Positions 59,204 to 64,000 of a stretch of 64,000 nucleotides of DNA are shown piece by piece. The DNA is from a virus, in the IMG/VR virus record IMGVR_UViG_3300012985_000010, positions 1 to 64,000 of that record, one strand, 5' to 3'. The notes beneath the pieces are model-generated. The model did not search any database. It saw nothing but the letters and a program-made list of their open reading frames with translations, and had not been told where the DNA came from. Made by a program: the position numbers and the translations under genes. How positions within the stretch are numbered: position 1 is the stretch's first letter; each line of letters starts with the position of its first letter.

Positions 59204-59353
59204 ATGTGTGAAGACTACCCCTGCTGCGGCCACACCCCGTCTGACCCCTGCACGCGCGAGTGGTACGACGAGCCCGACGCTTTCGACCCCCGCAAGAACC
59301 CCCACGCGTTCTGTGACCACGCCAACGGTGACTACGCCTGCGACGACTACTGA
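59204..59353 (+). CDS. 49-residue Cys/Asp-rich protein
   Basis: A small frame with a good AAGGAGAG site. The product begins MCEDYPCCGHTPSDPC and later has AFCDHANGDYACDD, giving five or six Cys and two His, so metal binding is likely. It is strongly acidic. Unknown family; a single-gene cassette between two repeated promoters. Confidence 0.65.
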   Translation: MCEDYPCCGHTPSDPCTREWYDEPDAFDPRKNPHAFCDHANGDYACDDY

Positions 59354-59393
59354 GAGGCTAGCCCTTCGGGGCGGGGCGCGGCGTTTCCGGCGA

Positions 59394-59458
59394 TTACGAA
59401 TGACGGCGAATTTCCCCGGCGTTTCTGTTGACACGGGACGGCGATTCTGTGTTAGACT
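59394..59458 (+). promoter_or_regulatory. Repeated promoter module, copy 3
   Basis: TTACGA (59394), 7 bases, CGAATT, TCCCCGG; then a separate TTGACA (59428-59433) and TAGACT (59453-59458, 19-base spacer). It follows a GCCC-TTCG-GGGC hairpin. Confidence 0.6.
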
Positions 59459-59484
59459 CTACCTACCCAACCAGGAGGCACATC

Positions 59485-59739
59485 ATGAGCAACGTCCGCG
59501 TCATCCCCGCCCACGTCGACACTCCCCCGGTCGATGCTGAGTCCGCTGAGTTCTCCCGCTTCGTGCCGGAGCACCTGCTGGGTGACTTCGAGGTCGACGT
59601 TCTGCAGGGCGAGGCCATCCCCACGATCAACGACACCATCGACTTCTGGGCTGAAATGGCAACCTGCGAGCACGGCCTGTCGCGCGAACTCTGCGACGGC
59701 CCCATGCACTACCCGGCAGACAACCCCTACGACTTCTGA
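59485..59739 (+). CDS. Hypothetical acidic protein
   Basis: An 84-residue protein using the ATG at 59485 after AGGAGG. It begins MSNVRVIPAHVDTPPVD and has IPTINDTIDFWAEMATCEHG with a C-terminal HYPADNPYDF. No family recognised. A hairpin terminator follows directly. Confidence 0.65.
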   Translation: MSNVRVIPAHVDTPPVDAESAEFSRFVPEHLLGDFEVDVLQGEAIPTINDTIDFWAEMATCEHGLSRELCDGPMHYPADNPYDF

Positions 59740-59750
59740 GAAACCTCGCT

Positions 59751-59772
59751 CCTGCCCTTGACAAAGGGCAGG
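59751..59772 (+). terminator. Hairpin terminator
   Basis: CCTGCCCTT-GACA-AAGGGCAGG, a 9-bp perfect stem just after the previous stop, followed by GTGCGCGGGGCGCGG rather than a T-tract. Confidence 0.65.
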
Positions 59773-59799
59773 GTGCGCGGGGCGCGGTCGGGCGTGTCA

Positions 59800-59841
59800 T
59801 TACGAAGCCTGTTTGATTTTGTCGGTGCCGTGTGTTACTGT
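59800..59841 (+). promoter_or_regulatory. Repeated promoter module, copy 4
   Basis: TTACGA (59800), 7 bases, TTGATT (59813-59818), 17 bases, TACTGT (59836-59841). The next gene has an AGGAGG site. Confidence 0.7.
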
Positions 59842-59865
59842 TGGCTCAACCAACCAGGAGGAAAC

Positions 59866-60102
59866 ATGAACGACTGCATCGAGCACACCATCCCCGCTGA
59901 CTGCGAGGGCGAGGTCATGTTCTACCAGGCCCTTTCCGGCTCGGGTGAGTCCTACCCCCGCTGCGAGAAGGGTTACGCCGAGTACGTCGAGCGCGTGCAG
60001 CCCCAGATGGACTCGATCCGTGAGCGGTACCCCGACTCCTCCACCCCGCCGTCCTGGTTCGACCCCACCTACGCGGGCGAGCGATGGGACGATGACTACT
60101 GA
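59866..60102 (+). CDS. Hypothetical protein (SYPRCEK type)
   Basis: A 78-residue protein using the ATG at 59866 with AGGAGG. It begins MNDCIEHTIPADCEGEVMFY and has GSGESYPRCEKGYAEYVERV, a pattern I recall from many small actinophage proteins, ending in PTYAGERWDDDY. Function unknown. Confidence 0.65.
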   Translation: MNDCIEHTIPADCEGEVMFYQALSGSGESYPRCEKGYAEYVERVQPQMDSIRERYPDSSTPPSWFDPTYAGERWDDDY

Positions 60103-60127
60103 GCACTCGCCTTCGGGCGGGGCGACC

Positions 60128-60192
60128 GTTACCTTTCTGTTACGAAATGAGTCTGATTTCGTGGGGAAACTGTCAGACCCCTACGCTAGAAT
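60128..60192 (+). promoter_or_regulatory. Repeated promoter module, copy 5
   Basis: GTTACC and GTTACGA, 11 bases apart (60128, 60139), then 7 bases, CTGATT, TCGTGGGG. At the usual spacing the -10 is poor; a TAGAAT (60187-60192) lies further down. Confidence 0.6.
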
Positions 60193-60208
60193 CTGGATAC
60201 AGGCAAGA

Positions 60209-60225
60209 GGGAGAACGGTTCTCCC
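60209..60225. promoter_or_regulatory. Palindrome in the leader of the next gene
   Basis: GGGAGAAC-G-GTTCTCCC, 8+8 bases, lying between the -10 and the ribosome site (AGGAAAGG). It could be an operator or a leader hairpin controlling translation. Confidence 0.5.
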
Positions 60226-60239
60226 AGGAAAGGCAAGTC

Positions 60240-60560
60240 ATGATCATCAAGTCCGTTAGCCAGTGGGACGTTATCTCCCTCCCTTCGTTCGACCCGTCCG
60301 GTCGTTCTGACTTCCAGGTGGTTGAGATTACCACTGACGCCAACGGTGAGTACGTTCACCTTAAGGCTGTCTCTCCCGATGGTCACTACGTCTCGAAGCA
60401 GGTCGGTGTTCGCACGATGGGTGACACCCTTCGTAACGCTCGTCCTGCCGAGTGCGTGGAGTGCCGTACCAACGTGTATGTGCCTCACAACTCTTGCCTC
60501 TACGGCGGAAACCGTACGGGTCACTCAAAGACTCACTGTACCGCGAATGCGTGTTACTAG
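60240..60560 (+). CDS. Hypothetical protein with Cys-rich C-terminus
   Basis: A 106-residue protein using the ATG at 60240. A beta-rich N-terminal domain (IKSVSQWDVISLPSFDPSG, YVHLKAVSPDGHYVSKQV) is followed by CVECRTNVYV, NSCLY and a final HCTANACY. The Cys set may bind zinc. No family recognised. Confidence 0.65.
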   Translation: MIIKSVSQWDVISLPSFDPSGRSDFQVVEITTDANGEYVHLKAVSPDGHYVSKQVGVRTMGDTLRNARPAECVECRTNVYVPHNSCLYGGNRTGHSKTHCTANACY

Positions 60561-60565
60561 ACACG

Positions 60566-60637
60566 CCCGAGCGCGGGGCGCTCGTTACCTGTTTGTTACG
60601 AAAGACGTTTGATTTCGTGGGTGATACCTGATACGGT
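60566..60637 (+). promoter_or_regulatory. Repeated promoter module, copy 6
   Basis: A GAGCGC-GGG-GCGCTC hairpin, then GTTAC repeats 11 bases apart (60584, 60595), TTACGA (60596), 7 bases, TTGATT (60609-60614), 17 bases, TACGGT (60632-60637). The fullest copy of the module. Confidence 0.75.
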
Positions 60638-60664
60638 GTACCTACCAACGACAAGGAGAGTCAA

Positions 60665-60853
60665 GTGTTCCAGATCAAGCCCGTTTCGCCTCCGGCCCCC
60701 GAGTGCTTCGTTCCGAAGCAGTTTGAGACCGAGAGTGAGGTGCTGTCCACTCTGATCGTCAACGGTTGGAGCGAGATTCACCACCCGTCGGGCACCGTCT
60801 GGCGTCACGACGTTTCCGGTCGCATCGTTCGCATCGTGGAGGTTGACGCGTGA
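60665..60853 (+). CDS. Hypothetical small protein
   Basis: A 62-residue protein with a GTG start after AAGGAG. It begins MFQIKPVSPPAPECFVPKQF and has a beta end (VWRHDVSGRIVRIVEVDA). It overlaps the L7/L12-like gene by 4 bases. Unknown family. Confidence 0.65.
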   Translation: MFQIKPVSPPAPECFVPKQFETESEVLSTLIVNGWSEIHHPSGTVWRHDVSGRIVRIVEVDA

Positions 60854-61239
60854 TCAACAACGTGGAGAATTCGATCCTGGTCTGTCGCATCCTGGCAGAC
60901 AACGGCCTCGGCGGGCGTTCCTTGGAGCGTGCGGCAACTTCGATCATGGCCCTCGGCGCAAAGGACATGTCCAATGTCCCGCAGGCTAGCGGCTCCCCCC
61001 TTGCCGATTGGGAGAAGGAGTTGCTGGACCCGCAGTACCGGGTCAAGGAGTGGTGTATCCGTCACCTGGACGAGTACCGCACCGAGGACGGTACCTCGTA
61101 CCGTAAGATCATGATGATCAAGGACGTGAAGGCTGCGTTTGGTCTCTCGCTTAAGGAGGCGAAGGACCGTGTGGACGAGTGCGTGACCAATGCGGACCTC
61201 GCCCAACTGCGTGAGCGCCTGACCGGCAACTCGTACTAG
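60850..61239 (+). CDS. Protein with ribosomal L7/L12 C-terminal-like domain
   Basis: A 129-residue protein. Residues about 83-108 (RKIMMIKDVKAAFGLSLKEA, then KDRVDE) closely match the L7/L12 C-terminal helices (KVAVIKAVR...GLGLKEAKDLVE), the surface that binds translation factors. The N-terminal 70 residues are unrelated (ILVCRILADNGLGGRSLERA). It might mimic the ribosomal stalk or bind translation factors of the host. A GTG start couples it to the previous gene. Confidence 0.75.
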   Translation: MINNVENSILVCRILADNGLGGRSLERAATSIMALGAKDMSNVPQASGSPLADWEKELLDPQYRVKEWCIRHLDEYRTEDGTSYRKIMMIKDVKAAFGLSLKEAKDRVDECVTNADLAQLRERLTGNSY

Positions 61240-61255
61240 GCGATTTCAGCCCGCC

Positions 61256-61280
61256 CCAAGCCCTTGACAAAAGGGCTTGG
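61256..61280 (+). terminator. Hairpin terminator
   Basis: CCAAGCCCTT-GACAA-AAGGGCTTGG, a 10-bp perfect stem just after the L7/L12-like gene. Confidence 0.7.
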
Positions 61281-61296
61281 AGGCGCGGGGCGCACC

Positions 61297-61350
61297 TTTA
61301 CCTTCTCTTTACGAACACCTGTTGACTTCCCTGGTCTCAGCGTGTATGGT
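61297..61350 (+). promoter_or_regulatory. Repeated promoter module, copy 7
   Basis: TTTAC repeats 11 bases apart (61297, 61308), TTACGA (61309), 7 bases, TTGACT (61322-61327), 17 bases, TATGGT (61345-61350). Confidence 0.75.
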
Positions 61351-61382
61351 TTACCTATCAGCCCCGATGAAGGAGTGGTCAC

Positions 61383-61502
61383 ATGAACACCAGCGAGAAG
61401 ATTGCCGCCGCCGTGGCGAACCAGAAGGCCGTCAAGGCCCAGCGCGCACGGGAAGCAATGGCTCGCGTGGCTGCTGCTTCACCGGGGCTGCCCAAGTCCT
61501 GA
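61383..61502 (+). CDS. 39-residue Ala/Lys/Arg-rich peptide
   Basis: A short gene with an AAGGAG site and a strong module promoter. The product is an Ala-rich basic helix (MNTSEKIAAAVANQKAVKAQ). It may bind nucleic acid or a host protein. Short, but the upstream signals are good. Confidence 0.55.
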   Translation: MNTSEKIAAAVANQKAVKAQRAREAMARVAAASPGLPKS

Positions 61503-61763
61503 GGCGCGCGGGGGATGTGGACCCCTGCGCTTGGAACGAGGCTTGGCCCACCTCAACTCAGAAACGGGCCCACAACTTCACAGCGCGTGTCTCCTAGGTA
61601 GGGACTAGACGAATCGGAACACACTTACCCGAGGATGGAAGCGGTCGTTTCGTAGCACACGAGGAGTAGTGTCCCGCCCCTGCTACCATATCCCACCGTA
61701 ATCGAACACCTACCTAGGCGAGACGTTCTGTGGATGGCGCATAAGTGAATATGGTCATGAGTA

Positions 61764-61794
61764 GCCCCTAATGGCATAAGCAACCATTAGGGGC
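61764..61794. terminator. Strong hairpin, possible bidirectional terminator
   Basis: GCCCCTAATGG and its exact complement (11-bp stem, 9-base loop), followed by ATATTCAT on the plus strand. Confidence 0.65.
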
Positions 61795-61825
61795 ATATTC
61801 ATGCGGGGCGCGCAGCGCCAACAGT

Positions 61826-61851
61826 TTACGACCGGCGCTCGATTTCCCTGG
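61826..61851 (+). promoter_or_regulatory. TTACGA element, copy 8, without -10
   Basis: TTACGA (61826), 7 bases, TCGATT, TCCCTGG. It runs into the terminator of the opposing gene and has no rightward gene directly after it. Confidence 0.5.
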
Positions 61852-61856
61852 ACCTA

Positions 61857-61885
61857 GGGGGCCAGCCCATGATAGGCTGGCCCCC
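61857..61885 (-). terminator. Terminator of the leftward gene
   Basis: GGGGGCCAGCC / GGCTGGCCCCC, an 11-bp perfect stem with a 7-base loop, 6 bases past the stop of the gene at 61892. Confidence 0.75.
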
Positions 61886-61891
61886 TTGTGG

Positions 61892-62116
61892 TCAGGACTC
61901 GGTGGGAGCCTTGGTCAGATCGACCTTCGGAGTCTCCACCTTCGGAGCGGCGACGGGGTTGTCAGCCTCGAACTTCACGCCCTTGGCGCGAGCCTCGGCC
62001 ACGAGAGCACGGCCCTCGTTCGAGAAACGACCCTTGACGGAACCCGGCTTCGCCAGGCCCTTCTCGATCAGCAGAGCGCGGGGGCTCTCGTACTTGGTGC
62101 GGAACTTGCGGGCCAT
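61892..62116 (-). CDS. Small basic protein, lone leftward gene
   Basis: A 74-residue protein using the ATG at 62116 after GGGAGGG. It begins MARKFRTKYESPRALLIEKG and has KPGSVKGRFSNEGRALVAEA, then a Pro/Lys/Val tail. The basic, Arg-rich core suggests nucleic-acid binding (histone-like or Lsr2-like tail proteins come to mind, unproven). It has its own promoter, leader hairpin and terminator, within an otherwise rightward arm. Confidence 0.7.
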   Translation of the reverse strand: MARKFRTKYESPRALLIEKGLAKPGSVKGRFSNEGRALVAEARAKGVKFEADNPVAAPKVETPKVDLTKAPTES

Positions 62117-62139
62117 GACAGGCCCTCCCTTCACTTTCG

Positions 62140-62198
62140 GTGAGGGCGTGTCCCTCACTCACAGGACTAACTATACACGGATACACCGACGATTGGAA
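62140..62198 (-). promoter_or_regulatory. Leftward promoter with leader hairpin
   Basis: TTCCAA (62193-62198), 17 bases, TATAGT (62170-62175) on the minus strand. The leader has a GTGAGGG/CCCTCAC hairpin (62140-62158) close to the ribosome site, which could control translation. Confidence 0.6.
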
Positions 62199-62286
62199 CC
62201 CTTTGTCCAACCTTTCTTGGTAAAGGAATCTTTGCCCCCGCCCTATTGACAACGATCATCAGGGCGGGCCGCGCTCGGGCGTGTCG

Positions 62287-62350
62287 TTACGAAGCCGTGA
62301 CAATTTCCCCGGTGATACGGTTGCGCGGTGTCGGTCCCCTAGTGTATAGT
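62287..62350 (+). promoter_or_regulatory. Module copy 9 and leaderless promoter
   Basis: TTACGA (62287), 7 bases, ACAATT, TCCCCGG; then TTGCGC (62321-62326), 18 bases, TATAGT (62345-62350), 7 bases, ATG at 62358. A CCCGCCCT/AGGGCGGG hairpin precedes it (62237-62268). Confidence 0.65.
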
Positions 62351-62357
62351 TTGAGCC

Positions 62358-63104
62358 ATGACAAACACCCTCGCGCTTCGACTGTCCACCGACCGTAAGA
62401 CGACCCCTTCCGCAAACAAGGCGGGAACGCAGGCAAACGTGAGCAACGCTTTCGGCTTGCTTTCCGGGCGGGAGTTTTCGTGCCCCGGTCAGACTGCCGC
62501 GTGCGAGGCTGTTTGCTACGCTGGCAAATTGGAGAACATCTTTAAGGGATTCCGCGCGGTTATGGAGTCGAATTGGAACGCCGTTAAGGATGCGTCCGCT
62601 AATGATATCGCGCGGTCGCTTAACCACCTTATCGGTGAATTCCGTATCGCTGCTAATAAGCGTGGGGCCTCGCTCGATTTCCGCATTCACCATGACGGGG
62701 ATTTCTTTTCTCGCGCGTACGCTCGCGCATGGTCTGCGGTTATCCTCTCCAACCCTGACGTGAATTTCTGGGCATACACTCGGAGTTTCACGCCGGGAAA
62801 CAATGTCGTCGATATCCTCGCCGGTATTCCGAATCTCACCCTTTACCTTTCGGTGGACGAGGGGAATGCGGAATGGGTGGACGAGATTATCAGTGAGCAC
62901 CCGGATATCCTTATCGCAACGCTTACCGATACTGCCGCCGAAGGTGCGGCAATGATGGGCGAATGGCGAAACCGTCCGGGTGCGGCGTGTCCCGAGGTTA
63001 TGGGCCGAATTCCTCTCATTACCGTAAACGGTGGCGCGTGCATTTCCTGCGGACTTTGCCCTAATGGCAAGGCCGATATCCGATTCGCAGCAAAGGGGAA
63101 GTGA
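62358..63104 (+). CDS. GP88-like Cys-rich phage protein
   Basis: A 248-residue protein with FSCPGQTAACEAVCYAGK near residue 40, a central FRIHHDGDFFSRAYARAW and NFWAYTRSF, and a final CISCGLCPNGKADIRF. This pattern recalls the actinophage 'gene product 88' family of unknown function. The Cys groups (C-x6-C-x3-C and CxxC-x2-C) could hold an iron-sulfur cluster or zinc. A strong leaderless promoter suggests early high expression. Confidence 0.75.
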   Translation: MTNTLALRLSTDRKTTPSANKAGTQANVSNAFGLLSGREFSCPGQTAACEAVCYAGKLENIFKGFRAVMESNWNAVKDASANDIARSLNHLIGEFRIAANKRGASLDFRIHHDGDFFSRAYARAWSAVILSNPDVNFWAYTRSFTPGNNVVDILAGIPNLTLYLSVDEGNAEWVDEIISEHPDILIATLTDTAAEGAAMMGEWRNRPGAACPEVMGRIPLITVNGGACISCGLCPNGKADIRFAAKGK

Positions 63105-63105
63105 C

Positions 63106-63279
63106 TTGTATATCATCAAGACTCGTAACCGTAAGACCGGCCGCGCGGATATCAAGGTGCATTCCGGGGATTATTCCTCGGCTGTTACCCGTACCAACCG
63201 GCTCAAGAATGCGAACACGGTTAGCCTTCACGCTAACACCGGTCGCTGTCTGCTCCGGTCTCCCGGTTCGGTTATCTAA
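63106..63279 (+). CDS. Small basic protein
   Basis: A 57-residue protein with a TTG start after AGGGGAAG. It begins MYIIKTRNRKTGRADIKV and is basic throughout (TRTNRLKNANTV). It follows the GP88-like stop by one base, so it is likely a partner. Unknown function. Confidence 0.6.
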   Translation: MYIIKTRNRKTGRADIKVHSGDYSSAVTRTNRLKNANTVSLHANTGRCLLRSPGSVI

Positions 63280-63304
63280 CCCGTGCGCGGGCGTGGCAAC
63301 ACGC

Positions 63305-63375
63305 CCGAGCGCGGGGCGCGCGTTACCCTTTCGTTACGAAAGGTGCTTGATTTCGTGGGGCTCTGCTGATAGGTT
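63305..63375 (+). promoter_or_regulatory. Repeated promoter module, copy 10 (leaderless)
   Basis: GAGCGCGGGGCGCGCG, GTTAC repeats 11 bases apart (63322, 63333), TTACGA (63334), 7 bases, TTGATT (63347-63352), 17 bases, TAGGTT (63370-63375), then 6 bases to ATG at 63382. Confidence 0.75.
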
Positions 63376-63381
63376 CTCTGC

Positions 63382-63843
63382 ATGGAAATCTTCCGCATCG
63401 AACACGGCCAATACCTCCACGGTCCCTACAACACGGCGCATTGGGACAGCAAGTCCATTTGCGACTGTGGCTACTTCCCCGCGATGGAGAAGTGGAACGA
63501 GGACATGAACCGTGAGTTCCCCTGGCACGATGACGACTGTTTCTTGATGCAGTTGCGTTCGGTCACTGAGGCAATGCTCAGCGAGCACTGCGATATCGCA
63601 CACCCGCCGCCGCAGCGTGACAACCTGTTCGATATCGCACCTGACGAGGTGTGCGCCTTCCTCGACCTCGCAGACCTCCACGAGTGGTTCGCAGGCTTTC
63701 AGGACACATTGGCCGAGGTTGGGTACCGCATTTCCGTCTTTGAGGTTGACGAGTGTGATATCCGAGTCGGTGACACTCAGATTGTTTTCCGCAACGGTGA
63801 GAGGTTGACAACCCTCCCCCTGACTGGTAAGGTCGCAGCATGA
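63382..63843 (+). CDS. Hypothetical protein
   Basis: A 153-residue acidic protein with scattered Cys and His (SICDCGYFPAMEKWNEDMNR, SEHCDIAHPPPQRDN) and a final beta part (DIRVGDTQIVFRNGERLTTL). It begins without a ribosome site, 6 bases after a -10. Its ATGA end is coupled to the basic protein that follows. No family recognised. Confidence 0.65.
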   Translation: MEIFRIEHGQYLHGPYNTAHWDSKSICDCGYFPAMEKWNEDMNREFPWHDDDCFLMQLRSVTEAMLSEHCDIAHPPPQRDNLFDIAPDEVCAFLDLADLHEWFAGFQDTLAEVGYRISVFEVDECDIRVGDTQIVFRNGERLTTLPLTGKVAA

Positions 63844-63998
63844 CGAAGAACAAGCGCCGAGCGCGCCCGCAGAAGCAGAAGGACAAGGTACAGCGTGTGC
63901 AGGACCTCCGCAGGGGTTCGACCGCTCAGCCTCACGCCCTTGCCACCGACTACAAGCGTAGCCCGAAGCACAAGGGACGCGGGTGGGAGGATGCGTAA
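63840..63998 (+). CDS. 52-residue very basic protein
   Basis: Coupled to the previous gene by ATGA. It starts MTKNKRRARPQKQKDKVQR and ends YKRSPKHKGRGWEDA, almost entirely Lys/Arg/Gln. Such peptides may bind DNA or RNA. It ends 2 bases from the right edge. Confidence 0.65.
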   Translation: MTKNKRRARPQKQKDKVQRVQDLRRGSTAQPHALATDYKRSPKHKGRGWEDA

Positions 63999-64000
63999 GT

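Larger units (their letters stand above)
61503..61891. other. Non-coding stretch with hairpins
   Basis: About 390 bases without a convincing gene. It holds a 10-bp inverted repeat 107 bases apart (CCTAGGTAGG at 61593-61602 and its complement at 61709-61718), the hairpin at 61764-61794, a TTACGA module copy at 61826 and the terminator at 61857-61885. A structured RNA is possible but not shown. Confidence 0.45.

Noticed and set aside
59151-59540. 129-codon plus-strand frame in the GC-rich arm
   Set aside because: It crosses a hairpin, a promoter module and the start of the next gene in the wrong frame; the 49-residue frame at 59204 has the ribosome site.
61593-61760. Possible tRNA genes in the non-coding island
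   Set aside because: No acceptor stem with a T-loop GTTCRA and matching anticodon arm could be found.
62259-63155. 298-codon open frame on the minus strand
   Set aside because: It lies opposite the GP88-like gene, which has a promoter, Cys motifs and a coupled partner; the antisense frame has no signals and is Arg/Ser-rich as shadows are.

Overview
This window looks like most of the genome of a large, lytic-type tailed phage (siphovirus morphology) of an actinobacterium, probably Streptomyces or a relative. The evidence is a class II (B12) ribonucleotide reductase, ThyX, a DnaE-type polymerase, RecA, a Cas4-like nuclease, long-tail genes, many GTG/TTG starts, and a strong signature of leaderless mRNAs (a -10 hexamer usually 6-7 bases before the ATG), which is common in actinobacteria. 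No integrase, repressor or tRNA gene was recognised. The host is an inference; no database search was run.

Layout. From 1 to 53.35 kb every gene reads leftward. In transcription order from the divergence point these are: a GT-B glycosyltransferase and the ribonucleotide reductase (53.35-50.1 kb); a Pro/Glu-rich protein and the endolysin (50.1-48.9); a large LamG-like structural protein, portal, a four-helix membrane protein, a protease-scaffold fusion, capsid, connectors and tail tube (48.7-37); tail-assembly chaperones with a CCCAAAT frameshift site, a 2280-residue tape measure with an NlpC/P60 domain, and baseplate and fibre proteins ending in an S74 chaperone (36.9-19.5); HNH nuclease, phosphoesterase, holin-like protein and small DNA-binding proteins (19.5-16.5); the replisome (DnaB, primase, SSB, DnaE, MazG, RecA, Cas4-like, RuvC-like; 16.5-6.1); a GT25 glycosyltransferase, a P-loop kinase-like protein and both terminase subunits (6-2); and a tail-fibre pair plus the start of a third fibre gene cut by the left edge.

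A control region at 53.35-53.8 kb holds two perfect palindromes, three iteron-like repeats and a small zinc-ribbon gene without a standard start codon. From there genes read rightward: a secreted lysozyme-like protein, ThyX, and a run of small overlapping genes (55.1-58.2). After about 57.2 kb GC content rises. From 58.3 to 63.4 kb nearly every small gene has its own cassette: a hairpin, a G-rich block and a repeated TTACGA / TTGATTTC promoter element. One gene (61892-62116) faces the other way.

The genes fit together as nucleotide supply (RNR, ThyX, MazG), a nearly self-sufficient replisome with recombination and packaging, a long-tailed virion with several cell-surface-binding proteins, and lysis genes. 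The right arm resembles the early, host-takeover part of such genomes. The most unusual features are regulatory: the repeated right-arm promoter cassette, three leftward cassettes in which a terminator's T-rich tail also serves as the next -35 box, and the many leaderless starts.
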